Of a stretch of DNA of 64,000 nucleotides, positions 53,603 to 63,993 are shown piece after piece. Each line of letters opens with the position of its first letter. The stretch's first letter is position 1. Source of the DNA: an uncultured Johnsonella sp. (GTDB lineage: Bacteria; Bacillota; Clostridia; Lachnospirales; Lachnospiraceae); the NCBI GenBank assembly GCA_937927235.1, contig CALBCM010000031.1, forward strand, positions 1 to 64,000. Reading direction: 5' to 3'. The position numbers and the translations under genes are program-made. The notes beneath the pieces were generated by a model. That model did no database searches, had not been told where the DNA came from, and worked only from the letters and a program-made list of their open reading frames with translations.

Positions 53603-54658
53603 TTAAGGCAGGGGCATGAGCTTCTCAAATATCTCAGGAATCGGCGCAGTAAAGGTTCTCTCACTTAAATAAGCAAAATCTCCGGCTATAGGCGGCATTT
53701 TTATAGTATAAGCATGCAGAAGCTGATGCCTGAAGCCGTATTTTTTAAATACAGCCTTCATATTAACTGAAGCATTGATATTGTCCCCTTCAATTTGATT
53801 TAAAGCTTTATTGGAAAAATACTTGGTATCACCTATTATCTGATGTCCGATAGAAGCTAAATGAGCTCTGATTTGGTGGGTCCTTCCGGTAATTAACCTG
53901 ACCTCAAGCAGGGTCATGCCTCCTGAGGTTCTAAACGGGGTATACTCCGTTTCAATATATTTTGCATTGGGAAATTCCTGATTTTTAATTTTAACCTTGT
54001 TGGTGCCTTTGTCTTTATAAAGCCAGCCGCTTATCAGACTTTTTTCATTAATTATACCCTTGACTATACATAAATATTTCTTATCAATCAAGCGCTCCTT
54101 AATAAGCAAATTCATTTTTTTTGCCGCCTTATAGGTTTTAGCACAGATTAAAAGTCCGCTGGTGTTTCTATCCAGCCTGTTGCAGGTCGAGGGTTTAAAA
54201 AGCTTTAAGGATTTTTCATCAATTTCTCCTTTTTTAATTAAATAATTAATAAGCAGTTCATTTACAGATATATCGCTTTCAGAAGCTTTTTGCGAAAGCA
54301 TACCCACAGATTTATTAATCATTATAATATCTGAATCTTCATATACTATATCTCTTGCTTTAAGTACACTATTAAAAAAGCTGTTACTCTCAGACATTTG
54401 CTTCTCCTTTCCATCATGTCTGACATGATCTGACTTCAATGTTTTATTAGCTTCATTAAGTATCTTATCCGAAATCCATAGCTTTATGCTGTCACCCTTA
54501 GCCAGTCTTTCCGAGCCGGAAGCTCTTTTGCCGTTTAAGGTGATATTTTTCTTTCTAAGCATTTTATATATCAGGCTGCTGTAGCCGCTAAAATATTTTT
54601 TTAATAATTTATCAAGCCTCTGTCCCGCATCCGCTTCATTTATCTGTATTTCCCTCAT
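53603..54658 (-). CDS. RluA-family RNA pseudouridine synthase with S4 domain
   Basis: The 351-residue protein has an S4-type RNA-binding start (AGQRLDKLLKKYFSGYSSL), an inserted lysine-rich linker (about 85-105), and the catalytic domain with the Asp in RLDRNTSGLLI and GRTHQIRAHLASIGH. It converts uridines in rRNA or tRNA, most like RluC/RluD. The position modified cannot be told. GGG-rich site near the start. Confidence 0.9.
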   Translation of the reverse strand: MREIQINEADAGQRLDKLLKKYFSGYSSLIYKMLRKKNITLNGKRASGSERLAKGDSIKLWISDKILNEANKTLKSDHVRHDGKEKQMSESNSFFNSVLKARDIVYEDSDIIMINKSVGMLSQKASESDISVNELLINYLIKKGEIDEKSLKLFKPSTCNRLDRNTSGLLICAKTYKAAKKMNLLIKERLIDKKYLCIVKGIINEKSLISGWLYKDKGTNKVKIKNQEFPNAKYIETEYTPFRTSGGMTLLEVRLITGRTHQIRAHLASIGHQIIGDTKYFSNKALNQIEGDNINASVNMKAVFKKYGFRHQLLHAYTIKMPPIAGDFAYLSERTFTAPIPEIFEKLMPLP

Positions 54659-54691
54659 TATAATTATCGCTGCACCTGTCTTAGTATAATT

Positions 54692-55456
54692 TTACTGTCT
54701 TAATTTATTTAATATTTTCAGCAGCAGGCTCTGAGGCATAAGTTTAGCTGAAATTCTGAACAGCTTCATTCCTAAGCTGTAAACCGATATGCCTTTTTTA
54801 AGCTCGGCATCAACTATAGCTTTTGACACTACAGCCTTTGCTTCTGCCATAAAAAGCTTTTTATAGAGCTTTGTGCTGTATTTCTTCTCGGCTTTATCAA
54901 AAAACTCTGTGGCTACCGGTCCGGGACATACTGCTAAAACCCTTACTCCTCTTTTCTCCTGCTCCTGTCTTAATGCACTTGAATATGAAAGCACATAGGC
55001 TTTAGTAGCCGCATATACCGCAAAGCCGGGCTGAGGCATAAAAGCGGCGGCAGAAGCCAGCATAAATATCTCCGAGCCTCGTTTGGTATAGGGCAGGCAA
55101 ATATTGGTAAGCATCGTAAGTGCCTTTACATTCAAATCTATCATTCGGGCTTCCTCATAAGCCGAATACTTTCCTATCTCCGCTATCAGCCCGAACCCTG
55201 CGGCATTTACAAGATATTTGATATTCGGCTTGACTTTTAAAAGAGTTTTTTCAATTAATTTAACTGAATCCTCTCTTTCAAGGTCAAGGATAAATATTCT
55301 CACTCTTTTGTTAAGAAGTTTTGCAAGCCTCTTAAGCCTGTTTTCTCTCCTTGCGACAAGCCAAAATTCGTTAATATCCTTATATCCTTTATTTAATTTT
55401 AAAGCAAATTCTCGCCCAAGCCCTGAGGAAGCTCCTGTTATAATCGCTATATTCAT
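54692..55456 (-). CDS. Short-chain dehydrogenase/reductase
   Basis: The 254-residue protein has the SDR nucleotide loop TGASSGLGREFA, the NAAGFG segment and the catalytic YAATKAY (YxxxK) with Ser upstream. It most resembles the DltE/YdfG-like SDR group; substrate unknown. It lies 16 bp after the HAD gene. Confidence 0.88.
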   Translation of the reverse strand: MNIAIITGASSGLGREFALKLNKGYKDINEFWLVARRENRLKRLAKLLNKRVRIFILDLEREDSVKLIEKTLLKVKPNIKYLVNAAGFGLIAEIGKYSAYEEARMIDLNVKALTMLTNICLPYTKRGSEIFMLASAAAFMPQPGFAVYAATKAYVLSYSSALRQEQEKRGVRVLAVCPGPVATEFFDKAEKKYSTKLYKKLFMAEAKAVVSKAIVDAELKKGISVYSLGMKLFRISAKLMPQSLLLKILNKLRQ

Positions 55457-55472
55457 AAATTAAGCCCCTTAA

Positions 55473-56135
55473 CTACATTATTTCCCTGTAATCAATTATA
55501 TATGCATCTGCAAGGCGCATCTTTTCTTCTTTTAAATGCAGTGAAAATTTATCCTCAACTGCGTAAACTGTCATGCCTGCCGCCTTGCCTGCCATAATTC
55601 CTGCCGGAATATCCTCAAATACAAGGCATTCCCTCACATCACTTGAAAGTATATCTGCCACCTTTAAATATACATCAGGGGCAGGCTTGCCCTTTCCCAC
55701 ATCACAGCCGGTAACTATAGTATCAAAATAGCCGGCTATGCTTAGAGAATCAAGTACAGTATCTACTATCATTCTGCTGTTGCTTGTTGCAATTCCGGTT
55801 TTTATATCGTTATTCTTTATATAGTTTAAAAAATCATAAACTCCGGTTTTCAGCCCTACTTCATATTTATACTTATTAAGTGACATTAATTCCCAGTCAG
55901 CCTTAATCTGCTCCACTTCATCAGACAGGTCAAATCTTTTTTTAAAATATGAGGCAGTTTCAGTAAAGCTCATTCCCTCTATCTCTCTTTCCATACCCTC
56001 AGGACAGTCAAGTCCATATCTGGAGAGATATTCTCTATCTATGTCTTTCCACATCCACATAGAATCTACGAGGGTACCGTCAAGGTCAAATATACAGGTT
56101 TTTATATTATTAATCATATTTTTATCCATTTTCAT
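55473..56135 (-). CDS. HAD-family phosphatase, beta-phosphoglucomutase type
   Basis: The 220-residue protein has the HAD motif I FDLDGTLVDS, motif II TSNSR, and motif III with CLVFEDIPAGIMAGKAAG. The cap is the four-helix type, as in phosphoglycolate phosphatase or beta-phosphoglucomutase. Substrate unknown. Several ATG codons stand near the start without a strong ribosome site, so the exact start is uncertain. Confidence 0.85.
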   Translation of the reverse strand: MKMDKNMINNIKTCIFDLDGTLVDSMWMWKDIDREYLSRYGLDCPEGMEREIEGMSFTETASYFKKRFDLSDEVEQIKADWELMSLNKYKYEVGLKTGVYDFLNYIKNNDIKTGIATSNSRMIVDTVLDSLSIAGYFDTIVTGCDVGKGKPAPDVYLKVADILSSDVRECLVFEDIPAGIMAGKAAGMTVYAVEDKFSLHLKEEKMRLADAYIIDYREIM

Positions 56136-56226
56136 CTATATCCATTTTATCATCCATTTATTTGTTTAAAGGCTCTGTGCTTTCAAAGCGGAAACTGTCT
56201 GCATAGGTTTAATCGTTTGATTTTAT

Positions 56227-57582
56227 TTATGTCATACGCCAGCCGGGATAATACTTGTTCTTGCACTTAGAGGTATTCTGTTTTATAAAACCCAGCGGAA
56301 AGCCCTCAACACCTACAAGTCTGAAATCATTATAGGTACTGTCATCTTCAAGGGTTTCTCCTTTAAGATATTTTATTACCCTGTTATCCTCTATGCTTAG
56401 ATTAAGCGGATTATCCCATTCCTGAAGCTTAAGATTCATAGCAAGTGCCTGAGAAGGCTCAAATCTTGAATTTTTCATTCGCCCGAGCAAAAGCCCGCTC
56501 CTAAGATAATGTATATTCTTATCCAAGCTGTAAAATTCAGGCAGGTAATATATATACTCTCTGTTTACATAAAATCTCTCTTTATCCCAAGTCCTGTTTA
56601 TATGCTTAAGAAAGCTGAGACAGCTTTCAGGCAATTTAACCTTTAAACCGGCTTTAACAGCTTTGATTTCCGAATTTTCCTCCTGTCTGACACTGCTTCT
56701 GAGTCTGGCAAGAAAATGCCCCTCTCCCTCAAGTCTATGAGGAAAAAGCCTGATACAGCCCTTTAAAATATCGGATTCAGAAAAGCCTTCACAGATTTTT
56801 AAAGACTCTATATAAAAATCCCCATGCCTGTCAAGAAAATTTAATATAATATTTTCATTTTCTGCTGCCGAATAGGTACAGGTAGAATACATTATGCTCC
56901 CTCCGGGCTTTAACAGCCTGGAGGCGGTTTCCAGAATAGAATTCTGTATAGGTACAAAAAACTCCGAGCCTCTTTTTTTATATTCATTTAATACTGTCTG
57001 GTCTTTTCTGAACATTCCCTCACCCGAGCAGGGAGCATCCACCAATATACTGTCAAAATATCCCTCAAGGCTTTTTACAAGCCTGCCCGGCTCCTCACAG
57101 GTAATAAGCACATTGCCTGCCCCGGCAAGCTCTATATTTTTAAGCAGTGCCTTAGCTCTTGCGGCACTGATATCATTTGCCACCAGCAGTCCGCTTCCGT
57201 TAAGCCTTGCAGCAAGCTCGGTGCTTTTTCCTCCCGGTGCTGCACATAGGTCAAGCACCCTATAGCCGGGCTTTATATCTGCAAAAACAGCCGGAGCCAT
57301 GGCTGAAGGCTCCTGTAAATAATACAGCCCTGCATGGTAGTAGGGACTTTTGGACAGCCTGATGCCGTCTTCAGCATAAAAGCCGTTGTGAGTCCAAGGC
57401 ACCGGCTTAAACTCTCTTTTAAATAATTCTTTAAATTGTTCGGGAGTAGTTTTTAATGTATTAACTCTGATTCCTGAATACGGCTTTTTGCCAAGGCTTT
57501 CAATATAAAGATTATAATCCTCTTTTAAAAGCTCCTGCATGGCTTTAAGATAGTTTTCAGGCAGATTCGTTATATCAAGCAT
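56227..57582 (-). CDS. RsmB/RsmF-type rRNA m5C methyltransferase
   Basis: The 451-residue enzyme methylates cytosine in 16S rRNA. The SAM site is in VLDLCAAPGGKSTELA, the catalytic motifs are DAPCSGEGMFRKD and STCTYSAAENE, each with the expected Cys. The C-terminal RNA-binding part (about 300-451) is the RsmF type. Single gene. Confidence 0.9.
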   Translation of the reverse strand: MLDITNLPENYLKAMQELLKEDYNLYIESLGKKPYSGIRVNTLKTTPEQFKELFKREFKPVPWTHNGFYAEDGIRLSKSPYYHAGLYYLQEPSAMAPAVFADIKPGYRVLDLCAAPGGKSTELAARLNGSGLLVANDISAARAKALLKNIELAGAGNVLITCEEPGRLVKSLEGYFDSILVDAPCSGEGMFRKDQTVLNEYKKRGSEFFVPIQNSILETASRLLKPGGSIMYSTCTYSAAENENIILNFLDRHGDFYIESLKICEGFSESDILKGCIRLFPHRLEGEGHFLARLRSSVRQEENSEIKAVKAGLKVKLPESCLSFLKHINRTWDKERFYVNREYIYYLPEFYSLDKNIHYLRSGLLLGRMKNSRFEPSQALAMNLKLQEWDNPLNLSIEDNRVIKYLKGETLEDDSTYNDFRLVGVEGFPLGFIKQNTSKCKNKYYPGWRMT

Positions 57583-57651
57583 ATATTTTTCCAGTTATAT
57601 TTATAATTCAGTATAGTAAAACATGATTGTCGGGATATTTACAATTATAGC

Positions 57652-59973
57652 TTAATTTACCAACTCATGCAAGATTCGTAAATTTTTATTGCCTCTGTCA
57701 TTTCTATGCCCTGCTTTGAACTTGCTTAACGCTATTTCTTTTCCGTTAATATTTATAACAGCTTTAGTATCGCCGGACTGTATTAAATCCGCTGCAATTA
57801 ATTCCTCGCCTGCCGAGAGCTTCATCGCCCTTTCACCCTTTGCGGTCTTTTTTAGACGGCTTACCTCCTCAATAGAAAATCTGAGAGTATAGCCTTTATC
57901 CGAAATCACAGCCGCCTCATCCCCTTCTGAGCAAACAGGCTTAACTGCAATAAGAGCATCCTCTTGGGCAAGCTTGGCAGCAGCAATGCGCCGGTTATTA
58001 GTAATAAATTCCTCAAAAGCGGTCTTTTTTATGAATCCCTGTCTGGTGATAAATACCAGTTCTTTGTTTTTGAGTCCTTCTGAGGTATCTGTCAAAAGTA
58101 TACGCTCGGTATCTGCATCATATTTGCATATATTATCAAGCGGAGTGCCTTTGTCCTTAAGCCTTGCCAAAGAAAAATCTGAAAGCTTTATCTGATGCAT
58201 CAGACCTGCATCAGTAAATATATAAAGCAATTCATCACTTCTTGCTTCGATAATATATTTGTAGTCATTATAAGCCGACTTATAGCTTAAAGTGCTTTCT
58301 GCATCACTGTCATCCGAATTTAATAAAGCTTTTTTATAATTCTTTTCAAAAACCGCTCTGTCAACAGTCTTGCAGTACCCGAATCTGTCCATAAGAAAGA
58401 CTACTTCCTCGGCGACAGCCTTAATTTCTTCATAAACTATTTCTTTTGAATCCTCTATTAAGGTTCTTCTTTTATAGCCATATTCTTGTTTTATAGTCTC
58501 AAGGTCGGCAATAAGAAGCTCATCCATATTTTTTTTCGAGTTTAATATTTTTTCATAATTTTTAATATTTCTAATAACAGCCTTGTACTCCTTTAAGAGA
58601 GCCTCCACCTCAAGCCCTATCAGCTTATACAGCCTCATCTCAAGTATAGCCTGAGCCTGAAGCTTGGTAAAGCTGAGCCTTTTAGCCGCTTCCTCAAAGC
58701 CCTCGGTTTTAAACTTTATATTTGAAATATTGCCGTTTATAAGGCATTCCCTCGCCTGTGCAAGCGAGCGTGAGCCTCGCAATATCGCTATGATTAAGTC
58801 TATGCAGTCGCAGGCTGTAATAAGCCCTTCCTGAATTTCTTTTTTCTCAAGCTCTTGATTTAAAAGTACGGTATATTTTTTATAAGCATTTTCATACTGA
58901 AAATCCAGATAATTTTTAAGTATGCCCTTAAGGCTCAGGGTTTCAGGTCTTCCCTTCACTATTGCAAGCATATTTATACCGAAGCTGTCCTCAAGCTTGG
59001 TCTTTTTAAATAATACCGCTTTAATCCTGTCTATATCTGCATCCTTTTTAAGCTCAAATACTATCCTCGTCCCGCCTTTGTCTGACTGATTGCTTATATC
59101 GACTATCTCCGGGAGCTTTTTAGCTTCAACTAAGGCGGCGGTATCCTGCAAAAATTTATTTATTCCTGCCCCTATCATGGTATAGGGAATTTCCGTGATG
59201 ATTAATTTATCCTTATCCGTCTTTTTTCTTCCAAGCTCAACCTCTATTTTTCCCCTTAATTTAAGCTTGCCCGCTCCGCTTTCATAGATGCCTTCAAGCT
59301 CACTTTTATTCGCTATAATTCCGCCTGTAGGGAAATCCGGTCCTTTAATATAATCCATAAGCTCTTTAGTGCTTATATCCCTATTATTAATATAGGCTAT
59401 ACAGGCCTCGCATACTTCCGATAAATTATGTGAGGGAATGGAAGTAGACATACCCACCGCTATGCCCTCCGCACCGTTTATAAGAAGATTCGGGATTCTC
59501 ACCGGCAGCACCTGAGGCTCTTTTTCGGTTTCGTCGTAATTGGATACAAACTTTACAGTTTTATCTAAATCACGCAGATAGACATCCTCTGTAAATTTTT
59601 TCAGCTTGGCCTCTGTATAACGCATTGCTGCCGCACCATCTCCCTCTATTGAGCCAAAATTGCCATGCCCGTCAACTAAGGGCATACCTCTTTTCCATGC
59701 CTGGCTTAAAACTACCAGAGTTTCATAAATTGAGGAATCTCCGTGAGGGTGGTACTTTCCCATAGTATCCCCTACTATGCGTGCGGATTTTCTATGCGGT
59801 TTATCCGAGCTTAATTTAAGCTGGCTCATATCATAGAGCACCCTCCTTTGAACAGGCTTTAAGCCGTCCCTGGCATCGGGGATTGCACGTGCAGTAATTA
59901 CACTCATAGAATAATCAAGATAGGATTTTTGCATCTCCTCCGAATATTCGGTTCTAATTATTGTTTCAGGCAT
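57652..59973 (-). CDS. parC: Type IIA topoisomerase subunit A (ParC-like)
   Basis: The 773-residue subunit cuts and rejoins DNA. The QRDR segment HPHGDSSIYETLV has the Ser linked to quinolone susceptibility. The active Tyr is in MRYTEAKL. The C-terminal blades lack the GyrA-box QRRGGKG, so it is more likely topoisomerase IV (decatenation) than gyrase. It follows the B subunit by 30 bp. Confidence 0.88.
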   Translation of the reverse strand: MPETIIRTEYSEEMQKSYLDYSMSVITARAIPDARDGLKPVQRRVLYDMSQLKLSSDKPHRKSARIVGDTMGKYHPHGDSSIYETLVVLSQAWKRGMPLVDGHGNFGSIEGDGAAAMRYTEAKLKKFTEDVYLRDLDKTVKFVSNYDETEKEPQVLPVRIPNLLINGAEGIAVGMSTSIPSHNLSEVCEACIAYINNRDISTKELMDYIKGPDFPTGGIIANKSELEGIYESGAGKLKLRGKIEVELGRKKTDKDKLIITEIPYTMIGAGINKFLQDTAALVEAKKLPEIVDISNQSDKGGTRIVFELKKDADIDRIKAVLFKKTKLEDSFGINMLAIVKGRPETLSLKGILKNYLDFQYENAYKKYTVLLNQELEKKEIQEGLITACDCIDLIIAILRGSRSLAQARECLINGNISNIKFKTEGFEEAAKRLSFTKLQAQAILEMRLYKLIGLEVEALLKEYKAVIRNIKNYEKILNSKKNMDELLIADLETIKQEYGYKRRTLIEDSKEIVYEEIKAVAEEVVFLMDRFGYCKTVDRAVFEKNYKKALLNSDDSDAESTLSYKSAYNDYKYIIEARSDELLYIFTDAGLMHQIKLSDFSLARLKDKGTPLDNICKYDADTERILLTDTSEGLKNKELVFITRQGFIKKTAFEEFITNNRRIAAAKLAQEDALIAVKPVCSEGDEAAVISDKGYTLRFSIEEVSRLKKTAKGERAMKLSAGEELIAADLIQSGDTKAVININGKEIALSKFKAGHRNDRGNKNLRILHELVN

Positions 59974-60003
59974 CTTACCTCCTACTTTGCTTTATTTTTA
60001 TGA

Positions 60004-61917
60004 TTATGCATCTATTACAGCTTCCTCTGCATGACTGTAAATAAACTCCCTTCTTGGAGCCACCTCAGAGCCCATTAATAACTGGGTCAGCTCACCGGCA
60101 AGTCTTGCATCCTCTATTTCTACTCTTTTAAGCACGCGCCTTTCAGGGTCGAGAGTGGTTTCCCAAAGCTGAGAAGCATCCATTTCTCCAAGTCCCTTAT
60201 ACCTTTGCAGAGTAAAATCCTTATGCTTTTTCTTATACTGTTCAAGCTCCTTATCATTATACAGGTACTTCGCTTCTCCTTTTTTGGGGATCGCCTTATA
60301 TAAAGGAGGCATCGCTATGTAGACATGCCCGTCATAAATAAGCTCGGGCATAAATCTATATAAAAAGGTAAGCAGCAAGGTATCTATATGGCTTCCGTCG
60401 ACATCGGCATCCGTCATGAGAATCACCTTATCATACCTAAGCTTGGCAATATCAAAATCATTGCCGTAGCCTTCTGAAAATCCGCAGCCAAAAGCATTAA
60501 TCATAGTTCTTATCTCGGCATTTGCAAGCACCTTGTCAATCGAAGCCTTTTCAACATTAAGGATTTTGCCCCTTATGGGAAGGATTGCCTGATATTTTCT
60601 GTTTCTTGCAGTTTTAGCGGAGCCTCCCGCCGAATCTCCCTCAACTATAAATATTTCACATTTTTGAGGGTCTCTCGCTTCACAGTTAGCAAGCTTTCCA
60701 TTTGAATCAAATGAAAACTTGGATTTAGATAAAAGATTTGTCTTTGCTTTTTCCTCAGCCTTGCGTATTCTGGCGGATTTTTCTGCACAGCTTATAATTG
60801 CTTTAAGAATTTCCAGATTCCTGTCAAAATACCTTGTCAGATATTCACCTGTGATATTGCTTACCGCTCTGGCTGCATCGGCATTGGCAAGCTTGGTTTT
60901 GGTCTGCCCCTCAAACATAGGGTCGGGATGCTTGACGGAAATCAGTGCAGTCATGCCGTTTCTGGTATCCGGACCTGTAAAGTTGGAATCCTTTTCCTTT
61001 AAAATCGCAAGCTCTCTCGCATAGGAATTAATAAGCTGAGTAAACCTCGTCTTAAAGCCTACTATATGAGAGCCTCCCTCCTGAGTAAATATATTATTGC
61101 AAAAGCCGAGTATATTTTCCTCAAAGGCATCAACAAACTGTATACAAATTTCAGCCTCTACTCCCTCTGCTTTTCCTGCAAAGTAAACAGGTGCATGTAC
61201 CGCCTCCCTGCCTTTATTAAGGTCCCTGATATAGGCGGTAAGACCCTCAGGCTCATGATATTCAATTCTTTCTTCTTCTCCCTCTCTCTTATTTTCATAT
61301 ATTATAATAAGTCCGGGATTTAAGTAGGCACTTTCATGTATCCTTGATTTAAGCCAGTCCGCTCTGAACTTTATTTTTTCAAAGATTTCATCATCAGGCA
61401 GAAAATTGATGCTTGTTCCTGTATGCCGGCTCTTGCCAATTTGAGGAAGCAGCCCTTCAATTAATTCTGTAGTCGGGATACCCCTTTTATAAGTATCTTG
61501 ATATATAAATCCGTTTCTTGAAATTTTTACGATAAATTTTGAAGAAAGAGCATTTACCACTGAAGAGCCTACACCGTGAAGCCCTCCGCTGGTTTTATAA
61601 GCCTCACTGTCAAACTTACCTCCGGCATGTAAAGTAGAAAGCACTATCCTCGCTGCACAAATTCCTTTTTTATGCCGCTCGACAGGTATACCCCTTCCGT
61701 TATCCTCTACAGTGCATGAGCCGTCTCCTTCAAGAGTAACTCTGATTTCACTGCAATAGCCTGCAAGATGCTCATCAATAGAATTGTCCATTATCTCATA
61801 TATGAGGTGGTTAAGCCCCTTTGCTCCTACACCTCCTATATACATTCCGGGACGTTTGCGCACCGCTTCAAGTCCCTCCAATACATTTATACTATCCGCA
61901 TCGTATGGCTTAGCCAT
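60004..61917 (-). CDS. parE: Type IIA topoisomerase subunit B (ParE/GyrB-like)
   Basis: The 637-residue ATPase subunit has the GHKL ATP site (EIMDNSIDEHLAGY, GRGIPV, GGLHGVGSSVVNAL) and the TOPRIM acidic residues (VEGDSAGGSA, MTDADVDGSH). Length and pairing with parC favour topoisomerase IV, though naming from sequence alone is not certain. A promoter inside a palindrome lies 33-68 bp upstream. Confidence 0.9.
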   Translation of the reverse strand: MAKPYDADSINVLEGLEAVRKRPGMYIGGVGAKGLNHLIYEIMDNSIDEHLAGYCSEIRVTLEGDGSCTVEDNGRGIPVERHKKGICAARIVLSTLHAGGKFDSEAYKTSGGLHGVGSSVVNALSSKFIVKISRNGFIYQDTYKRGIPTTELIEGLLPQIGKSRHTGTSINFLPDDEIFEKIKFRADWLKSRIHESAYLNPGLIIIYENKREGEEERIEYHEPEGLTAYIRDLNKGREAVHAPVYFAGKAEGVEAEICIQFVDAFEENILGFCNNIFTQEGGSHIVGFKTRFTQLINSYARELAILKEKDSNFTGPDTRNGMTALISVKHPDPMFEGQTKTKLANADAARAVSNITGEYLTRYFDRNLEILKAIISCAEKSARIRKAEEKAKTNLLSKSKFSFDSNGKLANCEARDPQKCEIFIVEGDSAGGSAKTARNRKYQAILPIRGKILNVEKASIDKVLANAEIRTMINAFGCGFSEGYGNDFDIAKLRYDKVILMTDADVDGSHIDTLLLTFLYRFMPELIYDGHVYIAMPPLYKAIPKKGEAKYLYNDKELEQYKKKHKDFTLQRYKGLGEMDASQLWETTLDPERRVLKRVEIEDARLAGELTQLLMGSEVAPRREFIYSHAEEAVIDA

Positions 61918-61949
61918 TAAAAACCTCCATTTTTTGATTTACAAAAAGC

Positions 61950-61985
61950 AAGGCATATTATAAACAATATAATATGCCTTGACAA
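61950..61985 (-). promoter_or_regulatory. parE-parC promoter inside a 13-bp inverted repeat
   Basis: TTGTCA (61980-61985), 17 nt, TATAAT (61957-61962) on the minus strand. The arms AAGGCATATTATA (61950-61962) and its exact complement (61968-61980) lie across the promoter, so the -10 box is within one arm. It could be an operator; a hairpin followed by CTTTTTG could also stop transcripts from the ABC exporter upstream. Confidence 0.65.
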
Positions 61986-62025
61986 GTGTCTTCTCTATTA
62001 CAATATCAAACAAGTGCAGTCATCC

Positions 62026-63249
62026 TTATTCATATCTTAAGCATTCAATAGGATCCCTTTTTGCCGCCTTTTGTGCAGGATAAATTCCAAAAAATATTCC
62101 GACAAGCGCAGAAAATCCTACTGCCAGCACTACTACAAAGGGCTTAATCACCACGCTTTGATTCAGCAAAAGCCCGGCAAGCGTCATCCCTCCGGCTGCT
62201 ATAATTATGCCTATAATGCCGCCTACAGCAGAAAGCACCGCAGACTCAATTAAAAACTGTGTCAGGATATCTCCCGTAGTTGCACCGAGCGCCTTTCTGG
62301 TACCTATCTCTCTGGTTCTTTCGGTTACGGATACAAGCATGATATTCATAATTCCTATACCTCCTACCAAAAGAGAGATAGCCGCAATTCCTCCCATTCC
62401 TATGGATACGGCGCCTAGGAAGCCGTCAACCTGCCCCATTTCCTTTCCGACATCAGCAAGGTAGTAGTCTTCTGTATTCCTGCCTTTAGTTTTTGCTATA
62501 TACTCAAGAAATTCATTATTAAATTTGGCAAGCCTTGCACCTCTGAAGCTTGTATCTGCAAAAATTCTAAGGCTTGCTGCTGCATTTCCCTCAGCTTCAT
62601 AAAATAAAGTCGTGGGTATGTAAGCATTTAAAATCTGGCTGTTTCCCATAAAAACCTTTTGCAGCGGAGACAGTTCCTGACGGTAAATTCCTACTACCAG
62701 AAATTCACTTAATACGCCGTTAAACTTCTCTCTAAAGGTTTTCCCCACCGCATCCTCAGTGCCAAACATCTTAAGAGCTGCCGTATCCTCAACTACTGCC
62801 ACGTATCTTTGCTGATTCATATCACTGGGCACAAAAAATCTGCCATAGATGATTTTGAAGCTCTGAAAGTCGATAAAATTATAATCTGCTCCATTTAAAT
62901 TTACTTTATTAATCCCAAGCTTTGTCTTAACATCGCCACTTGTCGAGCTGTTAGTATCTATGTAAGCAAGCTGGCTTCCAAATACCTGTTTATACTTCTC
63001 AATATCTTCCTTTGTAAAAAAGTCGCTTTCGCGCGCTCCCCCGTCTTCTTGTATGTTGGGATAAACAAATGCCTGTGTTGCTCCGACATTCTCATAAATA
63101 CTTGACACCATCTTTCTTACTGTATCTCCTATTGCAGTAATTGCAATCACGGAGCCTATTCCTATTATAATCCCGAGCATTGTTAAAAATGAACGCAGTT
63201 TATTGGCTACAAGTGCTGAAAGTGCCATTTTAAGATTTTCTATGACCAT
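62026..63249 (-). CDS. MacB-like ABC transporter permease
   Basis: The 407-residue permease has a first helix (about 18-40), a large outside domain (about 45-270), and three C-terminal helices with the motif ERTREIGTRKALGA, the MacB/FtsX hallmark. It follows its ATPase by 9 bp. It probably works with an adaptor encoded beyond the right edge. Substrate unknown. Confidence 0.9.
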   Translation of the reverse strand: MVIENLKMALSALVANKLRSFLTMLGIIIGIGSVIAITAIGDTVRKMVSSIYENVGATQAFVYPNIQEDGGARESDFFTKEDIEKYKQVFGSQLAYIDTNSSTSGDVKTKLGINKVNLNGADYNFIDFQSFKIIYGRFFVPSDMNQQRYVAVVEDTAALKMFGTEDAVGKTFREKFNGVLSEFLVVGIYRQELSPLQKVFMGNSQILNAYIPTTLFYEAEGNAAASLRIFADTSFRGARLAKFNNEFLEYIAKTKGRNTEDYYLADVGKEMGQVDGFLGAVSIGMGGIAAISLLVGGIGIMNIMLVSVTERTREIGTRKALGATTGDILTQFLIESAVLSAVGGIIGIIIAAGGMTLAGLLLNQSVVIKPFVVVLAVGFSALVGIFFGIYPAQKAAKRDPIECLRYE

Positions 63250-63258
63250 ATAACCTCC

Positions 63259-63993
63259 TTAACTCTTCCTCTCGCCTAAGCCCATATTATCGCTTATAGG
63301 AGTGGGATTTCCATTGATTCGGTCGCTTTCCAGCACGCCGTCCTTAAAGGTAATAATTCTATGTGTGTAGGCTGCTATATTATCCTCATGGGTTACTACG
63401 ACTACAGTGGAGCCGTTTTGATGAAGCTTGGCAAAAAGCTCCATGATTTCCACTGAAGCCTGAGAATCAAGGTTTCCCGTAGGCTCATCTGCAAGTATTA
63501 AGGGAGGGTCGTTTGCAAGCGCCCTGGCTATAGCTACTCTCTGCCTTTGTCCGCCTGAAAGCTCATTAGGCTCATGGTTGATTCTTGCCCCCAGACCGAC
63601 CATCTCAAGCAGCTCTACAGCTCTGATTCTTCTCTTGGCAGGTTTAATCTTGGCATAGGTCATAGGCACTTCAACATTTTTTAATATAGTCATACGGCTG
63701 ATAAGATTAAATGACTGGAATACAAAGCCTATTTTCTGATTTCTTACCCTGCTTAATTCATCCTGACTCATATCTGCAACATCTATGCCGTCAAGATAAT
63801 AATGTCCGAGTGTGGGTCTGTCAAGACAGCCAAGTATATTTAAAAGCGTAGATTTTCCCGAGCCTGAATGTCCCATTATGGCAACAAACTCTCCATGCTT
63901 AACACTTAAATTTATCTGGTTAAGTCCAAGTACCTTGATTGCTCCGGTATCATAGATTTTAACCAAATCTTCAAGCAGTATTATTTCATCCAT
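63259..63993 (-). CDS. ABC ATPase of the MacB-like exporter
   Basis: The 244-residue ATPase has GHSGSGKST, the Q-loop [39 protein letters not shown] and VTHED. It pairs with the permease 9 bp downstream. The operon presumably starts beyond the window edge; the other exporter in this window has the order ATPase-adaptor-permease. Confidence 0.92.
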   Translation of the reverse strand: MDEIILLEDLVKIYDTGAIKVLGLNQINLSVKHGEFVAIMGHSGSGKSTLLNILGCLDRPTLGHYYLDGIDVADMSQDELSRVRNQKIGFVFQSFNLISRMTILKNVEVPMTYAKIKPAKRRIRAVELLEMVGLGARINHEPNELSGGQRQRVAIARALANDPPLILADEPTGNLDSQASVEIMELFAKLHQNGSTVVVVTHEDNIAAYTHRIITFKDGVLESDRINGNPTPISDNMGLGERKS

